Assembly (NCBI RefSeq): GCF_031755915.1
Contig: NC_083383.1
Span: 25,522,501-25,586,500 of the forward strand
Reading direction: 5' to 3'
DNA: 64,000 bases
Origin: Ziziphus jujuba
Taxonomy: Eukaryota; Streptophyta; Magnoliopsida; Rosales; Rhamnaceae
The translations under genes were made by a program, and so were the position numbers. This document shows, one piece after another, positions 48,126 through 59,576 of the stretch (position 1 is its first letter; each line of letters begins with the position of its first letter). The notes beneath the pieces are model-generated. The model saw nothing but the letters and a program-made list of their open reading frames with translations. It was not told the DNA's origin and did no database searches.

Positions 48126-50691
48126 ACATATACTGATAAATATTTTTATACCTAATGCATAAAATTCAAATAGGGGAGAGAAACCTATAACTATGAAATT
48201 TACATGGGACCAACCAATAATTATTATCAGTAGCAATTGAATAAACAATAATTTTCCCCCTATATAGCAACTAATAGCAACTTAAATGTTGATCTAGATT
48301 TCGATAAAATAACATATATCATATAAACAGTATGGATATTATTTTAAAAAATTATTTTTAAATAATAATGTAAAGAATGAATGTGAAACTAATGTTACAT
48401 AAACATTATCAAAGTGAATATTTAGTTTTAAAAATTTTGTGAAGCATTTACGTTTTCCTTATAATTAATATTTTTTCTTTTTAAAATCAATTGTTTCAAA
48501 AAAATATAATTAATTAACGGCCTTTTTAGCTTTATTGCATGGTAACAATAGAGAATAAATTTTGAATTGGCTATCACTGCAGTACCATTCTTGTCATGTA
48601 GCTATCAAGATTGTTAATTTCTATACCACAGTACTGCAAATTTACACCTTGCATTGGAGACGCTCTCTTAAAGTCTTCACGAAGTTGTCACCGTACATTG
48701 ATCCAAAAGTGTTATAGTTTTCTCTTTAAAATATAAAGTAGAAAGATTTTTTTTTTTTCTTTTTTTCTGTCAAACACAAAGTATTACAAGCCTCCTCATA
48801 TATATGATGGTGCAAAATATTCAGGTAAACATAATTCTTGGATATTATCATTGTCAGAAACTCAAGAGATAGGATATATATATATATATATATATAATTC
48901 AATGCAGCATGTGACTCAAGTTTGAAATCCGAGTGCTCGATACTACTTTGTGCATGTGAATATATATGGACAGCAAAAAAGATGTTTTTGAAGGAGATTC
49001 AAAGGAACATATTGATTGTGGCATTAAATATTCGTCTCCTTGCATAATATGCCATGGAATTACCTTTTTATTGTGCCCAGGGAGGCAAACCCAAGCTGCT
49101 GACTGGTTCGCCTAATCATCCAGGATAAGGAAGCTATCCCCCAGCTTGGAAGTAATTAATGTACATGTTTCTTCCTTTAAAAAAAAAATAATAATAATAA
49201 AAATAAAAAATAAAAATAAAAAATATAAAAAATAAAAAATAAAAAATTCTCATTTTACTCTTTAAAATGAAGACAGCCCAATTCATTTTCAATTTCAATA
49301 ACTATTTTTCTTTCATATAACAAAATACCACTTATTAAAAAAAAAAAAAAAACAAAATACCATTTCTGATGCAGTCCCACTAGTTTTTTTTTTTTTTTTT
49401 TTTGGATAAATTCCCACAAGTTAAATATACATTTATAATAAGAACAGATGAAGAACATTTTCCTTTTTTGATTTAAAATATTTTTACGAAAGGCTTTTGA
49501 ATGCTTTCTAAAATACTAATTGGGTTTTAAGGCTCAATACCAATTTTTGAATATATTTTTAAATTTTTCTGAAAACGCCTCAGGCTTTATAAAGAGCTTC
49601 CAATTAAAGTTAAAAGAGGGTTTTTTTTTGTTTTTTTTTGTTTTTTTTTTGTTTTTTAAGTTCTCTTTTGAAGAAGCTGAAGTTTTAAAAAGCAAAAGCA
49701 AAGTTGTACCAAATAAGAGCTTAAACCATTAATCTTATTAAAGATTTTTGCATTCGAATCATGTACATTAGCATTTATGCAGCATATTGTCTAGGGTTTA
49801 CTGAAAAAGAAATTAAGAACTAATTAAGGAAATGATTTCTGAACCTTTATTAGCCGTGATATAAAAAAAATAAAAAAAGACTTTATTAGCCGTTTGTAAG
49901 TCAACTAATGGCTAATTAATAATTAAGATATCTAGTAATGAATTCCGTAGAGACAGTCAATAGTCAACAAAAGAAAAGCCAAGAAAATTTTAGAAGCATA
50001 TGCATGCATGGAATTGCTACTTGGGTGGATGGGAAGCGGGTTAGTGGGAAGAGGGTGGGTGGCTGTTATTACTGAGGAAAGAAATTGACTAAAAACAATG
50101 TCAACGAGGAAGCAACAAGAAAAATTATTTAATTATCACCAAATTTGATTATAAATTAGAACGTTTCTATTGAAATTAGGGAGAGGAAAGTTAAAATAAA
50201 AAATTATCTTAATTTTGATGTAATTCAATGATCATCAAGGGTAAACTTTACTTTATTAAGATATGTCCATATTGAAAATTTTCAAAAATATATATCCATG
50301 ATATTTGTAAAAATTGGCAACAAGGAATGCTTGTTTTCTGCAATCTTTGCTATACTTATAATAAATTAAGGAAGGAAAAAGAATTAAAGAAAAGAAAAAA
50401 AAAATCTCAAAATTTCAAGGTAATAGAAAATTGATATCTAAAAGAGAGTTTGTAGGATTTAAAAACATATTTTTTATTTTATTTTTTAATCTGCCGGTAT
50501 TTTTAATATTTATTTCACTTTAGAAATTTGTATGACAATTCTCATATAACTATCTATTATCTACATATTTTAAGATTTTCTTCTTAGATTATGACAAAGT
50601 TCAGTGAAAATTAAGAAAAACATTTCTCATCTCCAAATGTAATGGAACAACATAACTAAGACACAAACTAAGATAGCAAGATTTATAAATG

Positions 50692-50726
<35 letters not shown>

Positions 50727-51417
50727 TATGTGTACTCTTTTATAATAGTTATATGTCTAATTTCATTAATTTAGTTGATAAAAGCCTCTCTATCTACTTT
50801 TATAAGGACATGGTTTTTGAGTGATCATTTTTTAATTATCTAACAAAGATAACAATTTTTAATTGGTTTAAAAGAATAAAAATTATTAAATCATACTTTC
50901 TTTCTTTTTTGGGATGAATGCTTTTCTAATCTAATCTTTTCATGACTAGGAAGGATTTCTATTATATATGACCCTTACGATTTGCTCAAGTGAGATAAGT
51001 TTTATCTTTTAAAAATTATCATAAAAAGCTTTCAATTTAAAAGTCTTAGGTCCTCCTCAATTGAGACTTGAGAGGCTTACAACTCACTACATCTAAGACA
51101 AATAACAAGAAAATCCGCGGCGATTTATGTCTACGTGTGTACTATATCTCCAAGATGGCGTTAACAGTTGCCCATCTATTGGAGTTACAGACACCGACTT
51201 CTAGTAGCTAGCTGTCATACTCTGCCATACTCTCACATGCATCCTAAAACGGTTATCATGCTCACGAAAATTATATTTTACTATACATCCACCCAAAACT
51301 GTATCACTCGGTTATTTGCTTTTATGTATGTATGCACAATTCTATACTTGCAATCGAGTTATAATCAAGTAGTTTTTTTTAATAAAAAAAAAACAAAAAA
51401 CAAAAGCAAATATGTTT

Positions 51418-51462
<45 letters not shown>

Positions 51463-51989
51463 TAGTATGGATGATGAATGTAAGAAGGATGAGAGATGAT
51501 TAAAAGAAGGAAAAAAAAAAAAACAAAAAAAAAAGTGTACTGTACTTTTTTTTTTTTTTTTAAATGCATTGTACTCATATATATATATATGTATGTATGT
51601 ATATATGGTAGAAATTGGCGTATTATTGTTTGATTTAATGGTTGACGGGGTATTATGCCTCCTACTTTATATAGTTCTTAGTTCAGTAGGTTGATTCCTT
51701 TATTGTTGAACCACTAGATCACGATTTTCGGTGGTCTAAACGAGTAAGATTTTTATCGCTGTCCTATCGTAATATTGTTGATAAGACTTTGTTGTCTTGA
51801 AAATTAAAAAAGTCAATGCGTCATTTTCCATGAATAAGTGCCTTGGGCCCATGGTCGTGAGAAACAGTAAAATAAAAAAATAAAAAATAAGAAAAAATAA
51901 AAGAAAGAAAGAAATAAAAAAAGAGAGGCATGTTCGTGAGAAATATATATACACACACATATCTATATAGTCCGCATATAGTATATATT
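47181..51989. other. AT-rich intergenic stretch without recognised genes
   Basis: Long A/T homopolymers, (TA)n runs (near 48086, 48880, 50696 and 51420) and T-rich blocks dominate. All open frames are short and low-complexity. One GC-richer patch at 49076-49152 is listed separately. Confidence 0.5.
49076..49152. other. GC-richer patch with nested inverted repeats
   Basis: CCAAGCTG (from 49090) pairs with CAGCTTGG about 50 bases later. Inside, GGATA and TATCC form a second stem. In an otherwise AT-only neighbourhood this could be a remnant of a structured RNA or of an inserted fragment. No RNA family was recognised. Confidence 0.3.
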
Positions 51990-52165
51990 TTCAGACGTTT
52001 TTATTATATGAACCTCCACAAAAATGATGATTTTTAAAAAATTATCGTTAATAATGTTATACTAAAAAAAGTTATCGTTAATAATGTTATATTAGTATAA
52101 CATTATTAACGATAATTTTTTAAAAAATCATTATTTTTGTAGATATTCATATCATAGAATATTTA
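51990..52165. mobile_element. Palindromic MITE
   Basis: Arms 52019-52063 and 52094-52139 are nearly perfect inverted repeats of 45-46 bases (TTATCGTTAATAATGTTATA is the core). The loop contains a third, direct copy of that core. The similarity extends weakly outwards on both sides. Confidence 0.7.
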
Positions 52166-52173
52166 TATATATT

Positions 52174-52377
52174 TATAGAGTGTTTTACGGTGAGGTCGTT
52201 TGTATTTTTTTATCGTGTAGACGTTCTCATATATGTATGCATATGAAAATTCTACGATTCGGACGGTTTTCATACGGACACACTAAAGCATACAGCAAAA
52301 TCGATACTTTCATTTAAAAAATATCTGCTTTGAATGTGTCCATATACGGACCATCCACACCGTAAACATCCTCTATA
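52174..52377. mobile_element. MITE of 204 bp
   Basis: The left end TATAGAGTGTTTTACGGTGA pairs, with mismatches, with the reverse complement of the right end, TATAGAGGATGTTTACGGTG. A second inner inverted pair is CGGACGGTTTTCATACGGAC and GTGTCCATATACGGACCATC. It directly follows the palindromic MITE. No coding capacity. Confidence 0.6.
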
Positions 52378-53742
52378 TGCATATATCCATACATGTTCGA
52401 ACATTTTCAATACAGATGGATTATAAAAATAGATAATTTCATACAAGTAATATGAATAATATTTTTAAAAATTAATTCTTTTATAGCAGTTTTCAAAATA
52501 AATATTCAATTGATATTGTGTAGAGATGTTATCAATGTAAATGTTAAACTCTGTTAAATTTTGTGAAAATTTTATTTAAAAACAAAATTTTAATTAAGAA
52601 ATTAATTTTTTTTAAAAGGGAAAAGTACTTAATAAAATATATATAATTAATTAATTATTATAAATAGTTTTCTATGCATTAGAATTAGACAATAATTTTA
52701 AAATTAATTATATATATATATATATATATTATTTAAATTTAGACAATATTAATTTACATACTATATAGAACGCAACCTACATTTACATTTGAAAATGTTC
52801 TAAGTAACCCATTATATTTATAATTCAATTAGGAACGAAAGAAATAGTGCAAATTCTTAGAACAAAAATAATAATAATAAATAAAAAGAAAAAGAAATAA
52901 TGATTGATCAATCATCACAATCAAAAATCTTGATAAAATAATATAGAAATCCTTTACAACAAAGCAACCGGCCCGGCTCAACCTATGTAAGGTTCTAAGG
53001 CAATAATTGAGAAGGCCCAATTTTTTAAAATAAATTATATATTCAATTTATATATTTTTTTTCACATGAAAATTACCAGTTAAAATTTTAGAATACCTTT
53101 TTTTTTTTTTTTTTGAAAGAAAACTTTTTTATCATATGTAGAAAGAACGATTTATTGTAGGAGTGCCTATTGTATATTATTGAACATGAGAGAATAAAAT
53201 CAAATTAATTAACTTGGCTATTTACCCAAAAAAACTAATTAGAAATATTTATAGATATAAATACTTTATTGATTCTAATATACAAATTTAGAAAATTAAT
53301 AAGTCTAAAAAAAGGTTTCTACGTTTCCAAAAAACGAAAGTTACTATATTTTATAAAAATGAATAAAAGAAAAATGCAAACAATAGATAATTTTTGGGGA
53401 GGCCTTTCTCTCATCTTAAGTAATAGAGTATTTAAAAGTTTGAGACGAATCCCAAGGAGATTGGTGATTTTAAAAGTAGTTTTTCTATTTAACCAAATGC
53501 TATAGATTTTCACCAATTAATTTTATCTAATAAATTAACAACAAAACAATTCAAATTAATAATAAACTAAATTAACAACTAGAAATTATGCAAAATAAAA
53601 CCAACACTACATAAATTGCAGTTGAATTCTATGAATAAAAAGCTTTAGGACCATGATTTTACTTGAACTAAACAAATGATTTCTTAATTTGGTTATTAAT
53701 GATTAATTCCATGTCTAACTATCAACAAAGGGTTTCTAAATG

Positions 53743-53807
<65 letters not shown>

Positions 53808-54511
53808 GGTAAGTAAAATATATACAAAATTTACTCAAATTGGAATTTTTCCTAATTCTACCAATTAACCATGCATTTAATGTCCCTTCCAATTATCCAA
53901 GCTAGTTAGTAAAAACTCAATTAAAGCTAAGATTAAGGTTTCCAAGATCAAAATAGGTTTTTTCAAGCTTAGAATAGCTCTTATATTGTATTTTCTCCTC
54001 TCAATCTAACAAACTAGGTTTATCCAACCACTAATTTTTCAATTTAAGCAACATCCGATCAATCTCTCCTTCTAATTAGGTATGATCTTGAATTAAGTCA
54101 AAGAAAATACAAAAAGTGGATAAAAATTAACTATTAATAAACGAAATATCCATTCATAATATAAGATCAGTTGGTAAAAAAAAAATTTGCATTGTTTATT
54201 TTAGTTTCTTTTTTCTTTTTCTTTTTTTCTTTTTTGGTGGATAAGAGATCTAAATTATTTCACCATTAGATATGCATTATTTTGGCTAGGGAGTATTTTA
54301 CTCACTAATCTATCTATCTAAGCTTGATTATTTGTTTGACTTCTCAAGCTTTTGGTTGTTTTTTATAATTTTTGTTATGTTTTTTTAAGGAAAGTTTCAA
54401 TTATGGTTTTTAAAGATTATTTGCAAATTATTAAAGTTTTTGAACTTATTTGAAGTGAATTCTTAATAGTTAAACTAGAGGCATGAAGACATAGCTCTAA
54501 AGAAGCTAGCT
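52378..54511. other. AT-rich intergenic stretch
   Basis: No gene seen. It contains (TA)n near 52710, poly(T) near 53099 and the (CT)n run listed next. Confidence 0.5.
53746..53804. repeat. (CT)n microsatellite, about 29 units
   Basis: Uninterrupted CT dinucleotides. Confidence 0.95.
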
Positions 54512-54717
54512 TGGCATACCCACTCAATTTGAGAAGGTGTACATACCAAAATTAAGCCTCTAAGATGGAAAATTCAACAAGCATGGTGTGCCCACTCATT
54601 CTAGTAGGTGTACACGCCATCTTTGTCAAGGAAAGGAGAAGGAAATGGTGTGTCCATTCATTTCATTTGGTGCACACGACAAGTATGGTTGAGGAATAGA
54701 AGAATGCATAGTGTGCC
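54512..54717. repeat. Repeat units of 62-72 bp, last one split by a solo LTR
   Basis: Units begin at 54512 (TGGCATACCCACTCAATTTG), 54584 (TGGTGTGCCCACTCATTCTA), 54646 (TGGTGTGTCCATTCATTTCA) and 54709 (TAGTGTGCC). The fourth continues at 57974 (TACGCTAATTCAAGTTG) after the solo LTR. Each unit contains a partial palindrome, GGTGTG to the left and TGTACACGCC or TGCACACGAC to the right. Confidence 0.75.
54713..54717. other. Target-site duplication of the solo LTR, left copy
   Basis: GTGCC, repeated exactly at 57969-57973. Confidence 0.85.
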
Positions 54718-55902
54718 AGTCAGGACCCGTATAAAATTTCTCACCGGAACCCTAGACAAGCCCTGATCCCAAGAAAACCCTACCAGACCTTTCAATGGAA
54801 AATCCGGCAAAACCTCCCCTAAGGGTTGGACTTACCACAAATTTTCTGCACTGAAAACACACTCCTCTATACATCCCTTATTCCTCCCACATTACTACAA
54901 TTTAATTCCACAAATTTACAGCACTCCAAAATAATAATAGGGAATTAATGCAGTATTTAATAAAATGTGTCCAATACAGTATACAGAGCATTATACAAAT
55001 AAATATGGAATTAATTCAATGTCAGATAAAGAAGCAATACAAGATGAAGAGGAAAAAAAAGGAAGGAAATGCTTTTTGGACTTTCAGCAATAAACTGAGA
55101 CGTCGAGTTCGCTCCCGGATAATTTACGTCGACTAACCTGGACCTAAGGAAACGGAATTTAAAAAAGATACTAATCATCTCGGTGAGTAACCCTATCTAT
55201 ATACACAATTATGGTAATAATAACAATTATAGTATACTTGATTAGTTAAGAATAATCAATGAATAAATAAATAATAATTAATTGAAAAATAATATTTTCC
55301 CTCAAAACTCTTACCATTCACTCTATTGGAAAAGTTTTCCTTTTAAAACATTTTTGCAAAATCCAATATTTTATGCCCTAAAAAATCAAGGAATAATTAA
55401 TTCAATAAAAAATTATAATAATCCAGATTTATAATGAAATAAATTGAAATAAAATAACTTATAACAATTATTAAATAATTAATGCATGTCACAGCAATTA
55501 ATACCGAAATATTAATAAAACTCACATTAAAACAATTCATAGAATAATTAAGTAATTAAAATAAATCAATTTATTGAACAATTAAGTAAAGGAAAAATTA
55601 AATCAAATTAAAACCTCCATTTGAAATAAATAATAAAAATAACATTAAATATATTCTTAATTTAAATATAATTTCAAAATATTTATTTTGAAATCCATGT
55701 TCTAAAAACCACTTGATGCACCCACTATATACCAATGGCGCCAACGGTACCCAACGTCCCAAGGTACCGCCAGACAGGAGGTTAAAGAGAGAAATCAGCA
55801 TACGGTCGCGTGGTGTCCCACCGCGCCGCTGCTAACAGGCGTCCTCGCCATGGAGGGGCAGCCTACCCTCATCTGATTGCAACCACAGGACAACCTCATA
55901 AT

Positions 55903-55965
55903 CACCTACGCGCTACTCACACCCACCTACGCACTAATCATATCCATGTGCCCACTAATCACATC
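55903..55965 (-). repeat. Triple 21-bp tandem repeat in the solo LTR
   Basis: Three adjacent 21-bp units on the minus strand, equivalent to those at 30478 and 34792. Each contains CACTAATCA or CGCTACTCA when read on the plus strand. Confidence 0.85.
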
Positions 55966-57699
55966 CATATACACAGAACACCAGTACGTGTATGATGCAT
56001 CTAAAAATCATAAAATCAATTTATTTATTTTCAATCTCAAAATCTCATAAATATCATAGGGTTTATTCCATCCAATTAAATCCGTAATTTTTCCACATTC
56101 TCTTTTAAATCATCATTATAAATCCATTAAGTTCAAATCCATCAATTGGAATATACAAATTTTTCAATGGCATAAGATCAAGCCATTAATATTTCAATGC
56201 ATAAATATTTTTGAGACATAATAATTTAAATTCATATTTTTCTCAAAGTCTCAAAAATCAATTTAAATCAATAATATGAAAACCATATAAATTCCATATA
56301 TAATTAATTCATATAATTGTGCACAATAATTGAATAATAACCATAGCAATAATTAAAATAAATCAAAACCACAATTTCTTTAAATTCCCAAATATATTCT
56401 TTTGGCACCAAAACATATATTAAAAACATTATAAATTGGCAATACAATTCTAGATAGAAATTCTCATAATATCGAACACATAAACATATTTTTGAAATAT
56501 CCAATTATGAAATATTCCAACAAATTAATTTAATAATTAATAATTTCAATTTAAATTTCATAAAATTCTTTAAATCAAAATATTTATAATATTTTGATTC
56601 ACTCAATTGGGCATCAAATTTCCACATATAAATCCACTAATATTTGACACATAAAAAATAAATTTCAAATATTCAATTCACACAAAATATTCACAAATTA
56701 AATTCCTGAAATTAATTTGAAGGTGGGTCACTCATCTCGAGCACGCAATTAACCCAAGATCTTCCATGGGATAAATTCCACGATGCACACGTGCTCCTAG
56801 AACAACAATATTGCACAACTCAAATAAATTAATATTTTATTCGGGTAAATAATACCCGGTACCCGGGGGGGTTTAACACAAACGTTAACCAAAATTTACG
56901 AGTAATATACCAAATCGAAGGTTCTGGAACGAGGATTACGAATCTGATCTCACTTCTAGGAGATTGAACCCGATGTGGTCGGAATCTAGCCTGAAAGCTC
57001 TTGGATTTTAGGCCTTCGATTCTCACAATACGTTAAGAATTAGGAAAATGGACACCGGATTTGGGTTCAGAGGGTCGGAATTAGTAGAAAAAGATGGGGG
57101 GTGCAGCTGAAAACTCGCCCAAAAGGCAATTTCCCAGCAAGCCGCCATGGTCACTGGAACCCGTCACCGCCGACGACGCGTCTGGTGGCCACTGGCCGTG
57201 ATTTTTGGTGAGAAGGTAGATCGGGGGCTGGGTGACTCAACGGGACTGGTGGTAAGGCAAACAAAGGTCAAAATGGAGAGAAATTTGGGTTTGAAGTAAT
57301 CGGCCCCGCCGCCGGAAAAAGTCTCGATCCGGGTGCATCGGCGGTCGGTTGGCCGTGATTTTTGGCTGGTCGGTCGGCCGGTTTTCAGATGGGCTTCAAG
57401 CTAGGGTGGTGCGTGTACTATTCTGGTGGCCGAAAATGGGTGAACGGTGGTTGGCCGGTTGGGTTTCTCTTTCTAGCTCTCTCTCTCTCTCTCTCCCTTC
57501 CCCTCTTTCTCTCTCTTCCCCCTCCGGCTCACATGTTTTTGCCAAAATAAAAGCCACCCGTGGGTGACACTGTTCACTCACGAGATTGGCTGAAAATATG
57601 ACACGTGGCACACACTATTCACTCAAGTCAAAATATATTCAAATATTACGGTATTCGAAAAACTTTGCATGTCCATAACTTTTTAACCAGATGTCCAAT

Positions 57700-57968
57700 T
57701 TAAGCGTGCCGCTAGTCTATAAATTCGTATCGACGAGTACTTCACAACCATACATAAGTCAAAACTCAACTTTGCATGAACAAAAAGTCAACTTTGGCAC
57801 TCCTTGGACAGTTTGGACCTTAACTTGTAACGGTACCTCGGTCAATGTGAAATTCCATCAGGAGAAAAAAGTCAATATTTGACCCCTTCTCGGTCAATGA
57901 CGGTCAAACCCGATCAACCTTGGTCAAATTTGAAAAATTTTCGATGTACTTTGGGACAGGATGTTACA
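57700..57968 (-). promoter_or_regulatory. Cluster of W-box cores in the solo LTR
   Basis: Eight TTGAC/GTCAA cores lie within about 270 bp at the LTR start, parallel to 28740-29050. Binding is inferred from the motif only. Confidence 0.4.
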
Positions 57969-59359
57969 GTGCCTACGCTAATTCAAGTTGTCTCTCACAC
58001 AAGGAACCTTTGCAGATTCAATGTTGACTTTGGTCAAGGCTAGATCATTAAGCGATCTTATAACTAATTTTGGAGATAACCTTGTGATAAGAATCAAAGG
58101 GTGGATATTTAGCTATTTAAGATAAAAATTAAAGAAAGCTCTTGAGAATTGAATGTTAGTTTGCTTAAAAAGACGAGACTTGATATCTAGAGGAAGGAGG
58201 TAGGAAGGGAAAGATAGACACTACAATTTACAGGGAAAAAAATGTTTTTATAGATAGAAAAGCTTTAGGATTTGAAGTATTTGAAGAGCTCAAGGTTTTG
58301 GGTTTACTTGGAGAAGTCATCATCAATTAAGAATCTTTTAATCTTTTCTTTAATTTTCTTAATATTTTGTAATCAAATTTTTGTTTTGTGTTGAAACGAT
58401 GTTTAAATCTATGAAGTTCTATTTTGTTTTTGTTTTTTATTGTAATAAGAAAATGTTCCTAATAGGTCAGCATATATATTTATATATAAAAGAGTACTGT
58501 CTTTTGAGAACATATTCTCTATATAAGATAAACCTTGTTGATGTGCCAAGTGCTAATGTTGTAATCCTAAATTGTACAAGTATGATATACGTAAGTATAT
58601 ATTTTTGAAAAAAATTTTCATATTTCGTATCAATTTCAAATATACAAAAAAAGCCACATTTTTTTTGAAGGAAAAAGTTTAGAACTTATATTTAAAGTAT
58701 TGCCGTGTTATCAAGTGAAAAAAAAAAAATATATATATATATATATTAAAAAAATAGATAATTTTAATTATTTTTTTTCTTTTAAAAAATATAAAATGTG
58801 TATAGTTTTTTTTTTTTTAATTTTATTCTTTCATTATTTTAATTATTTACTATTTTTTAATTTTTTTTAGTAGATTAAACTATTGTAATGTTAGTAATAG
58901 TCATATTTTTACCACATATATAAAAAAACTATTTTTGATATATAATTAATATCCATATTTTTATCCTATATTTTTATATTTTTTCATTTATAGTGCATTA
59001 TATGCATATATACTGAATTTAGAATTTATGTTTATATTTTTTGGCCTTTTTTTAATAAATTTTTAAATAAATAAAACGATGTTATATATGTATATATATT
59101 GCTTATATATTTTTGTTGTCTTGTATTTACTTAACTATAGTTGTCATCTTAGTTATTAATTTAAAATCCTATATTGGACCATATGGAAAACTCTTAGTGC
59201 CTGTTGAATAAGCATATCTCATCTCATATGATAAAATGAGGGATTTACTAAAGAATAAAATGAGGTGTATATATATAGTGCTACTACTATATAAGACTAG
59301 TGAATTCTAAAGGATGCGAGGTAAAAAGGGATAAAATCAATGAACAATACTAGATGGAT
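57969..59359. other. AT-rich stretch, no gene seen
   Basis: It begins with GTGCC, the right target duplication, and continues the interrupted repeat. From about 58600 it is nearly pure A/T with no usable frame. Confidence 0.5.
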
Positions 59360-59576
59360 TGTGACGATCAACGATGAGTTGGTGTGAGGCTGCCAAGATA
59401 AGTGTGGAGCAAATGTGAGCCACTGACACGTTACCTTATTAGCAAAGACTAATTGGTGTCCAATCCCATATCGTCTGAGTATAGAATGATAATTATTTAA
59501 TTACTCTCTTAGCAACAAAAATCCTTTCTAAATTGAAAACAATCTCAGTAGACCAAGAGAGCAGTGGGGTGTTACA
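59360..59576 (+). mobile_element. Small solo LTR related to the TRIM at 44.6 kb
   Basis: It begins TGTGACGATCAACGATGAG and ends GGGGTGTTACA, and contains GGTGTCCAATCCCATATCG, the same landmark as the TRIM LTRs. The flanking 5-mers TGGAT and TGGTT agree at 4 of 5 positions. Length 217 bp. Confidence 0.6.

Larger units (their letters stand above)
54718..57968 (-). mobile_element. Solo LTR of the element C family
   Basis: On the minus strand it begins TGTAACATCCTGTCCC (57968) and follows the element C LTR landmarks in order. These are the TTGACC cluster, AGTACTCGTCGATACGAATT and GGCACGC, the (CT)n and GC-rich block (57130-57530), the 21-bp triple repeat (55903-55965), and the end GGGTCCTGACT. 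Length 3251 bp. A perfect 5-bp duplication, GTGCC, flanks it and no interior remains, so the full element was removed by LTR-LTR recombination. The last two bases of the LTR (CT instead of CA) have mutated. Confidence 0.9.

Noticed and set aside
49130..49152. Resemblance to a miR390 target (GGAAGCTATCCCCCAGCTT)
   Set aside because: It needs a two-base gap compared with the known site, no second site is seen, and no tasiRNA-like region lies nearby.
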